A stretch of 64,000 nucleotides of DNA from an uncultured Faecalibacterium sp. (GTDB lineage: Bacteria; Bacillota; Clostridia; Oscillospirales; Ruminococcaceae). Where the stretch lies: assembly GCA_934513205.1 (NCBI GenBank), contig CAKSWU010000001.1, positions 186,001 through 250,000 of the forward strand. The letters run 5' to 3'. Every line of letters starts with the position of its first letter. The first letter of the stretch is position 1. Shown here one piece after another: positions 1-7,058 of the stretch. Made by a program: the position numbers and the translations under genes. The notes under the pieces were generated by a model that saw only the letters and a list, made by a program, of their open reading frames with translations, made no database searches and was not told the DNA's origin.

Positions 1-1087
1 TCAGCACCGGGTGTGCGTGCTCCGGCATTTTTTTACGGGCAAAATCCAGCAGCTTTGTGCCAATGCCGTTGCCCCGGGCTTTTTCCGTAACGAACAGATG
101 CTCGATATGCCCTGCCTTATGGCTGACGCACACCATACCGTCCGGCACGTCCTTGGTGGTGTGCAGGTAACACGCCCAGCCCGCAGCTTTTTCCTGCTGC
201 AATTGCAGCAGGAACTGCTGCTCGTTCAGGGTTTGGCAATATTCCGCCGTCCAGTTGTCGGCGCAGACAGCCTGCCGTCCCTCGGCAAACAGCTTTGCGG
301 CGGCGGCAAACTGCTCGGCGGTCTTTACCAGCCGGACATTCTCGCCCCGCTTCCACTTGGGCACTTCGGCAATGGGGTGGCTGGCGCACCACTGCTCGTA
401 CAGCTCCGGGCGGCGCAGCCGGGTGCGGGTGCGGCTCTGCTCGCCGCGCCATTCCTCGATCTTCTGGTGGTCGCCACCCAGCAGCACACTGGGCACGGCG
501 CGGCCCTCCCACACCTCGGGGCGGGTGTACTGGGGGTATTCCAGCAGACCGTCCCAGTAGCTTTCTTCCTCGTAGCCCTTTTGCTCGGCCAATACGCCGG
601 GCTTCAGGCGCAGCACGCTGTCTGCCACCACAAGGCTGGCCAGCTCGCCGCCGGTCAGGATGTAATCTCCAATGGAGATCTCCTCGTCTGCAAAAGCCTC
701 GATGACACGCTCGTCAATGCCCTCGTAGTGACCGCAGACCAGCGTCAGGTTGTCATACTGCGCCAGACGCTTGGCGTGCTCCTCGGTGTAGCGCTGCCCG
801 CCCGCCGTCAGGAACACGATGTGCGGGGCGGGGCGTCCCTGCTGCGCCACCTCGCTCTGCACCGCCCGCAGACAGTCCGCGATGGGCTGGGCATACAGCA
901 CCATGCCGCAGCCGCCGCCGTAGGGGTAGTCGTCGGTCTGCTTTTGCTTGTTCAGGGTATAGTCCCGGATCTGGTGGCAGTGGGTCTCAATATAGCCCCG
1001 CTTTGCCGCCCTGCCGATGATGCTGGCATCCAGCACCTGCTGGCACATCTCCGGGAACAGGGTCACAATATCCACACGCATTCCCAT
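1..1087 (-). CDS. trmD: tRNA (guanine-37-N1)-methyltransferase with C-terminal GNAT domain (partial)
   Basis: Partial: the gene runs off the left edge, and about 362 codons are visible. The N-terminal ~240 residues are a SPOUT-class TrmD, which methylates G37 of tRNAs with SAM. They begin MRVDIVTLFPEM and include the YGGGCGMV, HYEGIDERV and SIGDYILTGGELA (SAM trefoil-knot) motifs. A second domain follows after roughly residue 250 and ends in ARGNGIGTKLLDFARKK, the acetyl-CoA-binding signature of GNAT acetyltransferases. The frame stays open between the two. The start is ATG at 1087, or the in-frame ATG at 1081; GGGAGG lies upstream inside the end of rimM. The gap to rimM is 3 bases, so the two are cotranscribed. 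TrmD is usually ~240-250 residues, so the extension is real; its acyl acceptor is unknown. Confidence 0.93.
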   Translation of the reverse strand, partial: MGMRVDIVTLFPEMCQQVLDASIIGRAAKRGYIETHCHQIRDYTLNKQKQTDDYPYGGGCGMVLYAQPIADCLRAVQSEVAQQGRPAPHIVFLTAGGQRYTEEHAKRLAQYDNLTLVCGHYEGIDERVIEAFADEEISIGDYILTGGELASLVVADSVLRLKPGVLAEQKGYEEESYWDGLLEYPQYTRPEVWEGRAVPSVLLGGDHQKIEEWRGEQSRTRTRLRRPELYEQWCASHPIAEVPKWKRGENVRLVKTAEQFAAAAKLFAEGRQAVCADNWTAEYCQTLNEQQFLLQLQQEKAAGWACYLHTTKDVPDGMVCVSHKAGHIEHLFVTEKARGNGIGTKLLDFARKKMPEHAHPVL

Positions 1088-1090
1088 GGC

Positions 1091-1627
1091 TCACTTTTCC
1101 TCCCGTTCGCTGTCAAAGTCGTCATCCAGCAGGCCGGGGATGGGGGTGACAAGGATGTACCCCTCCGGCGGGTTGCGCTCCTTTAAAAAGGCATCCACCC
1201 CGGGGAACATATATTCCTTGCCGCCGGGTGCCTTGACGGTGTAGATGTCCTGTGCCCCCGGGTGGTCTACGCTGGTCACCACGCCATACACCTTGCCAGT
1301 GTCAGCGTCCCGCACTTCGCACCCGATGAGGTCCGCCACATACCACCGGCCTGCGGGCAGGGTGGCATCGTTGCGGTCAAAGTAGAACACCTGCCCGCGC
1401 AGCGCCCGGGCAGCGTCCATATCGCTGACCCCCTCCAGCTGCAGCAGCGCCATCTGCCCCTGCGGACGGATGGAAAGGATCTGATAGGCTTTGCCGCCCT
1501 GCGCCGAAGGGTACAGGCGGCCCGCTTTTTTCAAAAAATCCACCCCGTCGCACCAAAGCTCCAGCTTCATTTCCCCGCGCACGCCGTGGGTGGTCACAAC
1601 TTTTCCGGCTTCCAGATATTGCTGCAT
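1091..1627 (-). CDS. rimM: Ribosome maturation factor RimM
   Basis: 178 residues, the normal length. RimM helps mature the 16S 3' major domain and the 30S head and binds ribosomal protein S19. The N-terminal RimM barrel begins LEAGKVVTTHGVRGEMKL (the conserved HG..G near residue 14). The C-terminal PRC-barrel covers about residues 95-170 and contains YVADLIGCEV and HPGAQDIYTV. AGGAGC precedes ATG 1627. It lies just upstream of trmD in the canonical rpsP-khpA-rimM-trmD order. A terminator and a repeat element separate it from khpA, so it may need read-through or its own promoter; I see no convincing sigma-A promoter in the gap. Confidence 0.96.
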   Translation of the reverse strand: MQQYLEAGKVVTTHGVRGEMKLELWCDGVDFLKKAGRLYPSAQGGKAYQILSIRPQGQMALLQLEGVSDMDAARALRGQVFYFDRNDATLPAGRWYVADLIGCEVRDADTGKVYGVVTSVDHPGAQDIYTVKAPGGKEYMFPGVDAFLKERNPPEGYILVTPIPGLLDDDFDSEREEK

Positions 1628-1664
1628 AAATTCGCTCCTGTGTTATCAAACTTGTGCCAATACG

Positions 1665-1787
1665 CCCTCATCAGTCTCACTGCGTTCGACAGCTTCCCCC
1701 GGCCGGGGGAAAGCCTTATGAGAGTGCACCAGCCGGGAAAGCCTTCCCCCAGTCGGGGGAAGGTGGCGCGTCCGCGCCGGATGAGGG
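1665..1787. repeat. Small MITE-like palindromic element
   Basis: A 123-bp segment bounded by CCCTCATC (1665-1672) and its inverted copy GATGAGGG (1780-1787). It contains two strong hairpins: a near-palindrome around 1692-1714 (CTTCCCCC/GGGGGAAAG) and CCTTCCCCC-AGT-CGGGGGAAGG at 1742-1762. A smaller GGCGCG-TC-CGCGCC hairpin follows. No reading frame of substance lies inside. Terminal inverted repeats with internal hairpins suggest a non-autonomous mobile element or intergenic repeat. No target-site duplication is evident. Confidence 0.6.
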
Positions 1788-1804
1788 TGCTTCCTCTTAA
1801 ATCG

Positions 1805-1840
1805 AAACAAAAAGACCCCTTGCCGCAAGGGCAAAGGGCC
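1805..1840 (-). terminator. Rho-independent terminator after khpA
   Basis: Read on the minus strand: an 11-bp stem (GGCCCTTTGCC / GGCAAGGGGTC, two wobble pairs), loop CTTGC, then TTTTTGTTT. It lies 10 bases after the khpA stop and before rimM, so it can end the ffh-rpsP-khpA transcript or act as an attenuator. Confidence 0.85.
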
Positions 1841-1850
1841 AGTAGGGTGC

Positions 1851-2084
1851 TCAGTCGATCTCAACAAGGACCTTTTCATCGACCCGCACAGCAGCCGCGC
1901 GCATCACCACACGAATGGCTTTTGCGATCCGGCCCTGCTTGCCGATGACACGGCCCATATCTCCCTCTGCCACGCTCAGGTGGTAGACGATGGTGCCGTC
2001 CTCGCGGGGCTCGTCCACCGTGACCTTGACGGCGTCCTTGTCCTCCACGAGACCGCGGGCAACTGCCAGCAACAGCTCCTGCAT
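1851..2084 (-). CDS. khpA: KH-domain RNA-binding protein KhpA (YlqC family)
   Basis: 77 residues, a single type-II KH domain. The GxxG RNA-binding loop is GKQG at residues 48-51, within MGRVIGKQGRIAKAIR. In Firmicutes KhpA pairs with KhpB/Jag and affects sRNA and mRNA stability, cell division and elongation. Its place between rpsP and rimM is the canonical one. A strong terminator follows directly. Confidence 0.93.
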   Translation of the reverse strand: MQELLLAVARGLVEDKDAVKVTVDEPREDGTIVYHLSVAEGDMGRVIGKQGRIAKAIRVVMRAAAVRVDEKVLVEID

Positions 2085-2101
2085 GAGTCAGCCCTCCCTA
2101 C

Positions 2102-2344
2102 TTACAGAACGTTGGACTTCTTCAGCAGGACGCGAACGGTGTCAGTGGGCTGTGCGCCGTTGGCGATCCACTGCTTTGCCTTCTCGGCGTCGATCTTGAT
2201 CTCAGAGGGCTCCTTGTTGGGATCGTAGGTGCCGATTTCCTCGATGAAACGGCCGTCGCGGGGGAAGCGGCTGTCAGCCACGACCACACGGTAGAAGGGA
2301 GCCTTCTTGGCGCCAACGCGGCGCAGACGAATCTTCACTGCCAT
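2102..2344 (-). CDS. rpsP: 30S ribosomal protein S16
   Basis: 80 residues. Opens MAVKIRLRRVGAKKAPFYRV, diagnostic for bS16, and continues with VVADSRFPRDGRFIEEIGTYDP. A structural protein of the 30S 5' domain. GGAGGATATTTATT precedes the ATG, with a good Shine-Dalgarno sequence. It lies 17 bases upstream of khpA and 68 bases downstream of ffh in the same transcript. Confidence 0.98.
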   Translation of the reverse strand: MAVKIRLRRVGAKKAPFYRVVVADSRFPRDGRFIEEIGTYDPNKEPSEIKIDAEKAKQWIANGAQPTDTVRVLLKKSNVL

Positions 2345-2412
2345 AATAAATATCCTCCAAAAATGTTGTTTTTGATATATGTTACAAACCCCGCCGGGGT
2401 TGTATACCGTTG

Positions 2413-3768
2413 TTACTTCAGCCCGCGGAACGCACCGGGGTTGCCCATCATGCCGCCCAGACGGCGGGCAAAGCCTTTGGGGCTCTTTTTGAGCTGCTTC
2501 ATCATCTTCTGCATCATCTCAAATTGCTTGAGCAGCTTGTTGACATCCGCCACGGTGGTGCCGCTGCCGGCGGCGATGCGGCGCTTGCGCTTGGGGTTGA
2601 TGATGGAAGGCTTTTCCCGCTCCTCTTTGGTCATGGAATAGATCATGGCCTCGATGCGGTCAAAGGCTTTTTCATCGACCTGACTGGAGTCGATGCCGGA
2701 AGCACCGGGCAGCATGCTCAGCATGGCACCGGCACCGCCCATCTTGCGGATCTGTGCAAACTGGTCCAGCATGTCGTTCATGTCGAACTTGTTTTCCATC
2801 ATCCGCTTGGCGGTCTCGGCGGCAGCTTTTTCATCCGCCGTCTCCTGCGCCCGCTCGATCAGGCTCAGCACATCGCCCATGCCCAGAATGCGGCTTGCCA
2901 TGCGGTCCGGGTGGAACACGTCCAGATCGTCCAGCTTTTCGCCGGTGCCCTGGAACTTGATGGGCTTGCCGGTGACAGCCAGCACCGAAAGTGCTGCACC
3001 GCCGCGGGTATCACCGTCAGTCTTGGTCAGGATGATGCCGTCCACGCCCACCAGCTCGTTGAAGGTCTTGGCCACGTTGACGGCGTCCTGACCGGCCATG
3101 GCGTCCACCACCAGCAGAGTCTCGTCCACCGGAACGGCGGCCTTGATGTCCACCAGCTCCTGCATCAGCACTTCGTCGATCTGCAGACGGCCTGCCGTAT
3201 CCAGAATGACGATGTCGTTGCCGTAGTCCTTGGCGTGTGCCAGCGCCTTGCGGGCGATCTCCGGGGGCTTTGCGCCGGGCAGGGTGAACACCGGTGCGCC
3301 GGCCTGTTTGCCCACCACCTGCAGCTGGTCAATGGCTGCGGGACGGTAGATATCGCAGGCCACCAGCATGGGGCGGCGGCCCTGTTTGATAAAGTATTTT
3401 GCCAGCTTGGCAGCGTGGGTGGTCTTACCATTGCCCTGCAGGCCGCAGAGCATGATGATGGTCTGTCCCTTGTTCTTGATGTTCAGGCGGGCCGCCTCGC
3501 TGCCGCCCATGAGGGCTACCAGCTCTTCGTTGACGATCTTGACCACCTGCTGGGCGGGGGTCAGGCTCTCCATGACCTCCTGCCCCATAGCGCGCTCGGA
3601 CACCTTTGCGCAGAAGTCCTTGGCGACCTTGTAGTTGACATCGGCTTCCAGCAGCGCCATGCGCACTTCCCGCATGGCGGTCTTGATATCCGCTTCGGTC
3701 AGCTTGCCGTGACCCTTCAGCTTTTTGAATACACCGGCAAGGCGGTCGGTCAGGGATTCAAATGCCAT
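2413..3768 (-). CDS. ffh: Signal recognition particle GTPase Ffh (SRP54)
   Basis: 451 residues, normal length. Ffh binds the SRP RNA and signal sequences and targets nascent membrane proteins to FtsY. N domain residues 1-~85. The G domain has G1 at GLQGNGKTTHAAKLA (~109-123), DTAGR and TKTDGDTRGG. The C-terminal M domain is methionine-rich and ends GMMGNPGAFRGLK. One small oddity is His in place of the usual third Thr of GKTTT. It lies downstream of ylxM, its frequent partner. Confidence 0.98.
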   Translation of the reverse strand: MAFESLTDRLAGVFKKLKGHGKLTEADIKTAMREVRMALLEADVNYKVAKDFCAKVSERAMGQEVMESLTPAQQVVKIVNEELVALMGGSEAARLNIKNKGQTIIMLCGLQGNGKTTHAAKLAKYFIKQGRRPMLVACDIYRPAAIDQLQVVGKQAGAPVFTLPGAKPPEIARKALAHAKDYGNDIVILDTAGRLQIDEVLMQELVDIKAAVPVDETLLVVDAMAGQDAVNVAKTFNELVGVDGIILTKTDGDTRGGAALSVLAVTGKPIKFQGTGEKLDDLDVFHPDRMASRILGMGDVLSLIERAQETADEKAAAETAKRMMENKFDMNDMLDQFAQIRKMGGAGAMLSMLPGASGIDSSQVDEKAFDRIEAMIYSMTKEEREKPSIINPKRKRRIAAGSGTTVADVNKLLKQFEMMQKMMKQLKKSPKGFARRLGGMMGNPGAFRGLK

Positions 3769-3792
3769 TGTTCGGTGCTCCTTTCGTAGTTG

Positions 3793-4173
3793 TCAGCTCT
3801 CGTTGGCTTCGTCGATGGAACGGATCAGTGCCAGCATCCTCGTCAGCTGGGCAGCATACTCGGTGGTGGTCAGCCCGCCGGGGCCGGTGCACTCGAACCG
3901 TGCATCAATGACCATCTGTTCCAGCTCTTCCAGCTTCTGCTGCACCCGGCGGTACCGGGCTGCAAAGCCCACCTTCTCTTCCAGCTCCCGCAGTGCGTTC
4001 TCGCCATGCTTGATGGTGTCCCGCGCACCCTGTCGGGTGATGCCGAAGTTCTCGCCGATCTCGCTCAGCGACAGGTCATCGTTGTAATACTGGCGCAGCA
4101 TCTCCCGCTGTTTCTCGGTCAGTGCTTCGCCGTAGAAGTCGAGCAGATAGCCCATTTCCAGATCTTTTGCCAT
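3793..4173 (-). CDS. ylxM: YlxM/p13-like SRP-associated helix-turn-helix protein
   Basis: 126 residues from the chosen start, MAKDLEMGYLLDFYGEALTEKQREML. Members of this family sit next to ffh and act as regulators or partners of the SRP. A sigma-70 region-4-like helix-turn-helix covers about residues 33-58 (LSLSEIGENFGITRQGARDTIKHGE), followed by a coiled-coil-prone helix. The frame stays open to an ATG at 4239. However, the promoter at 4242-4270 would place its transcription start at about 4235, and GGGGGTCAGGCG precedes 4173, so 4173 is preferred. It is the first gene of the ffh operon. Confidence 0.88.
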   Translation of the reverse strand: MAKDLEMGYLLDFYGEALTEKQREMLRQYYNDDLSLSEIGENFGITRQGARDTIKHGENALRELEEKVGFAARYRRVQQKLEELEQMVIDARFECTGPGGLTTTEYAAQLTRMLALIRSIDEANES

Positions 4174-4241
4174 CGCCTGACCCCCGGTGTCCCGTCCTTG
4201 CTTTCGAGAAGTGATGTAAAGGTTTTTTGCTTTACGCATGA

Positions 4242-4270
4242 AGTATAGCAGAAGCCCGCAGACCTGTCAA
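4242..4270 (-). promoter_or_regulatory. Sigma-A promoter of the ylxM-ffh-rpsP-khpA operon
   Basis: Minus strand TTGACA (4270-4265), a 17-base spacer and TATACT (4247-4242): perfect -35, 5/6 -10. The predicted start of transcription near 4235 decides in favour of the internal YlxM start codon at 4173. Confidence 0.9.
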
Positions 4271-4333
4271 GAGGATTTTGGAAGTTTTTGCAGAAGATCC
4301 GGCAAAAATTCGCCGTTTTTGCCAAAAAACCGC

Positions 4334-4363
4334 TTGACGCAGCCGGGGCACCTGCGTTAGGAT
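4334..4363 (+). promoter_or_regulatory. Possible promoter of the cysteine-synthase-like gene
   Basis: TTGACG, an 18-base spacer and TAGGAT, divergent from the ylxM promoter and 130 bases upstream of the GTG at 4494. The -10 match is moderate. The leader between it and the gene (about 4373-4480) is GC-rich, carries TCTCACT and CCCGAAGGGCGGG blocks resembling the intergenic repeat near 1670, and shows no gene. Confidence 0.45.
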
Positions 4364-4493
4364 AATATTGTTGTATCCCAATAGACCCTCTCCGTCTCAC
4401 TTCGCTCGGAAGCGCTCCCGAAGGGCGGGCTTTTGCCGCTGTCATCCCGAGCGCGATCTGAGCAGAGCGCACCCTCTTGAAAGGAGTCCTTCT

Positions 4494-5408
4494 GTGCCGA
4501 TCTACCCCAATTTCTACCAGACCCTCACCGCCTGCCCCATCGTAGAGCTGCGGGGCTACGCCGCCGCCTGCGGACTGAAAGGTCAGCTGTATGCCTATCT
4601 GGACTTTTTCGGTCCCACCGGCACCGCCCGGGACGGCCTTGCCGAGGGGATGCTGGCCCTTGCCATCGAAAAGCACAAGCTGCAGCCCGGTCAGCCCATC
4701 ATTGAAGCCGCCTCCGGGCCCTTTGCCGCCGCCCTGACGCTGGCAGGGCTTACTGCCGGGCACCCGGTGGTGCTGGTGATGCCGGAGGACGCCCCCGCCC
4801 TGCGGCAGGAAGCCCTGCTGCGGCTTGGGGCGCAGATCCGGCACAGCCCCGCCCGCAGCGGTGTGAGCGGTGCCCGCCGTCTGGCAGCCCAGACCGCCGC
4901 CGCATGCGGCTGGTACGACATGAACTGGCTGTCCAACGATGACAACCCGGAGTATCACCGCCGGGTCACCGGCCCCGCCATCGTGCAGAGCATCGCCCGC
5001 GAGGGCAAGAGCATCGTGGACGCCATCGTCATCGGGGTAGGCAGCGGCGGCACAGCAACGGGCGTGGGCGAGACGGTCAAGGCATGGACCAACGATGTCC
5101 GCATCGCCGCCGTGGAGCCTTATGAATCGCAGGCGCTGGGCGGCGGGCTCACCGGCCCCCACGGCATCACCGACCTTGGCTACGGCTTTGTGCCGGACAA
5201 CTACAACAGCTATGTGGTGGACAACGTGGTGGCGGTGAACACCACCGATGCCCAGCGTGCCGCCCAGAAAGTCCTGCATACCGATGCCATCCCGGCATCA
5301 GTGGCCTCCGGTGCCGTTTTGCAGGCGGCTGCCCAGCTCATCAACGTGGGTGCCAGCCGCTCGGCCCTTGTCGTCCTGCCCGGGCGGCAGATGATCGACC
5401 TTTTATAA
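4494..5408 (+). CDS. Cysteine-synthase-like protein lacking the PLP lysine
   Basis: 304 residues from GTG 4494, which follows AAAGGAG; the open frame upstream is repeat DNA. It aligns by eye along its length with fold-type-II O-acetylserine sulfhydrylases. The glycine-rich phosphate-binding loop GVGSGGTATGVG (~181-192), the IIEAASG and TGPAIVQSI segments and a C-terminal VVLPG are all present. The position of the Schiff-base lysine (NPxxSVKDR in CysK) reads GPTGTARDG here, giving Arg46. The substrate loop TSGNTG reads ASGPFAA. A normal PLP-dependent OASS reaction is therefore unlikely. It may be a regulatory pseudoenzyme or bind another ligand. The MATE gene follows 32 bases downstream. Confidence 0.8.
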   Translation: MPIYPNFYQTLTACPIVELRGYAAACGLKGQLYAYLDFFGPTGTARDGLAEGMLALAIEKHKLQPGQPIIEAASGPFAAALTLAGLTAGHPVVLVMPEDAPALRQEALLRLGAQIRHSPARSGVSGARRLAAQTAAACGWYDMNWLSNDDNPEYHRRVTGPAIVQSIAREGKSIVDAIVIGVGSGGTATGVGETVKAWTNDVRIAAVEPYESQALGGGLTGPHGITDLGYGFVPDNYNSYVVDNVVAVNTTDAQRAAQKVLHTDAIPASVASGAVLQAAAQLINVGASRSALVVLPGRQMIDLL

Positions 5409-5440
5409 GATTCCATCCTCCAAAGGAAGCGCAGGATCCT

Positions 5441-6769
5441 ATGACAAACGACATGACAAAGGGAGCCATCACGCCGCTCCTGATCCGTTTCACCATCCCG
5501 CTGGTGCTGGGCAACCTGTTCCAGCTCACCTACAACGCCGCCGACAGCATCATCGTGGGCAAGTTTGTGGGTGAGGACGCACTGGCTGCCGTGGGCACCT
5601 CCAACCCCCTGATGACCCTTGCCATCCTGTTCATCAACGGCATGTGTCTGGGCGCGGGCATTCTGGTCAGCACCGCCTTCGGTGCCGGAGACACCAGGCT
5701 TGTGGATCGGCAGGTGTCCACCACCGCCATTGCCGGCACTGTGTTCTCGCTGGCGTTCTCGGCAGTCTGTGTCCTGCTGGCGCATCCGCTGCTGCGGCTG
5801 CTGCAGGTCCCCGCCGACATTCTGCCCATTGCAGTGAACTACCTGCGTATCGTGTTTGCGGGGCTGATCTTCACCTTCTTTTACAATTTTCTGGCTGCCA
5901 CCATGCGGGCGCTGGGCGACAGCAAAAGCGCGCTGTATTTTCTGATGATCAGCTCGGTGCTGAACATCGGCGGCGACCTGTTCTTTGTGCAGGCGCTGGG
6001 CTGGGGCAGCGAGGGCTGTGCCCTTTCCACTGTTCTCAGCGAGGCCGCCTGCTGCCTGTTGTGTGTGGTGTACATCCGCTATAAAGTACCAGTCTTGCAG
6101 CTGGGCAAGCGCTGGCTGGTGTATGACGGCAAGCTGCTGCGCAAGACCGTGAGCTACGGCTGGGCCAGCGCCATGCAGCAGGCCACAGTGCAGCTGGGCA
6201 AGATCGCCGTGCAGGCCATCGTGAACACCATGGGCGTCAACGCCATGGCGGCCTTCACCGCCACTTCCCGCATCGACGACTTTGCCTATACCCCGCAGCA
6301 GAATATCGGTCATGCCATGACCACCCTCATGGCGCAGAACCGTGGCGCCGGCAAAAAAGACCGGGTCCAGCAGGGTTTTCGCTGCGGGATGCGCATCGAG
6401 CTTGCCTACGGTGTGTTCATCGCGGTGGTCTGTTTTGCCGGTGCCCCCTGCATCATGGAACTGTTCGTCACCGACCCGGCGGTCATCCATCTGGGAGTGC
6501 GGTTCCTGCGCACCGTGTCCCTGTTCTACCTGATGCCCGCCTTCACCAACGGCATTCAGGGCTTTTTCCGGGGCGTGGGCGATCTGAAGGTCACGCTGGT
6601 GTCCAGCACCATCAACATGGCAGCCCGCGCCGCTGCCGCCGCAGTGTTCGTGCTGTGGTGGAAGATGGAGATCGAAGCTCTGCCATACAGTTACGCCTTC
6701 GGCTGGCTGCTGATGCTGCTGTACGAGCTGCCCATGCTGGTGCGGTTCCTGCGCAGCGATGCGATGTAA
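5441..6769 (+). CDS. MATE family multidrug/Na+ efflux transporter
   Basis: 442 residues, twelve predicted membrane segments, two MatE repeats. The opening MTKGAITPLLIRFTIPLVLGNLFQLTYNAADSIIVGKFVG is typical of the DinF/NorM-like Clostridial clade; substrates cannot be read from sequence. The second repeat contains TTLMAQNRGAGKKDRV and a membrane-proximal FFRGVGDLK. AGGAAGCGCAGGATCCT precedes the ATG. A hairpin terminator follows at 6789. Probably cotranscribed with the upstream gene. Confidence 0.93.
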   Translation: MTNDMTKGAITPLLIRFTIPLVLGNLFQLTYNAADSIIVGKFVGEDALAAVGTSNPLMTLAILFINGMCLGAGILVSTAFGAGDTRLVDRQVSTTAIAGTVFSLAFSAVCVLLAHPLLRLLQVPADILPIAVNYLRIVFAGLIFTFFYNFLAATMRALGDSKSALYFLMISSVLNIGGDLFFVQALGWGSEGCALSTVLSEAACCLLCVVYIRYKVPVLQLGKRWLVYDGKLLRKTVSYGWASAMQQATVQLGKIAVQAIVNTMGVNAMAAFTATSRIDDFAYTPQQNIGHAMTTLMAQNRGAGKKDRVQQGFRCGMRIELAYGVFIAVVCFAGAPCIMELFVTDPAVIHLGVRFLRTVSLFYLMPAFTNGIQGFFRGVGDLKVTLVSSTINMAARAAAAAVFVLWWKMEIEALPYSYAFGWLLMLLYELPMLVRFLRSDAM

Positions 6770-6788
6770 CGTTCTTTTTACTGCGCAA

Positions 6789-6832
6789 CAGCGCCCCTGC
6801 ACAGAATGCTGTGCAGGGGCGCTGCTCATTTT
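6789..6832 (+). terminator. Terminator after the MATE gene
   Basis: 14-bp perfect stem CAGCGCCCCTGCAC/GTGCAGGGGCGCTG with an 8-base loop. The tail (CTCATTTTAT) has only a short T run, so efficiency is uncertain. Confidence 0.7.
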
Positions 6833-6841
6833 ATCCGGTCT

Positions 6842-6967
6842 TTATTTTGCGTCATACCATTTTGCGCTGGACTGGTACTGGCCTGCCGTCACCGCATTGC
6901 CCTGATCGTACAGGGTGCCGTCCGCGCCGCAGCTGCCTTTTTCGGAGAATGCAGAGCATATTAGCAT
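6842..6967 (-). pseudogene. Possible 3' remnant of a lost gene
   Basis: A 41-codon minus-strand frame ending SAKWYDAK-stop, with FSEKGSCGADGTLYDQGNAV before it. The composition and the aromatic-rich tail look like the C terminus of a larger exported protein, not a free-standing small gene. No good Shine-Dalgarno sequence precedes ATG 6967. The rest of the 6770-7058 gap holds two terminators. I do not recognise the family. Confidence 0.3.
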
Positions 6968-6992
6968 GTTAACTTTCGTGAAAGAACACCCA

Positions 6993-7034
6993 CAAAAAAG
7001 AGACAGCTGTGCAGCACTTGCACAGCTGTCTCTT
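6993..7034 (-). terminator. Terminator after prs
   Basis: Minus strand AAGAGACAGCTGTGC / GCACAGCTGTCTCTT, a 15-bp perfect stem with a 7-base loop followed by TTTTTT. It lies about 25 bases downstream of the prs stop. Confidence 0.93.
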
Positions 7035-7058
7035 GATTCAGTCGGGTCGGTCGGGTGC

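Noticed and set aside
4368..4493. N-terminal 42-residue extension of the cysteine-synthase-like protein
   Set aside because: Low-complexity repeat DNA; the GTG at 4494 has a good Shine-Dalgarno sequence and alignment begins there.
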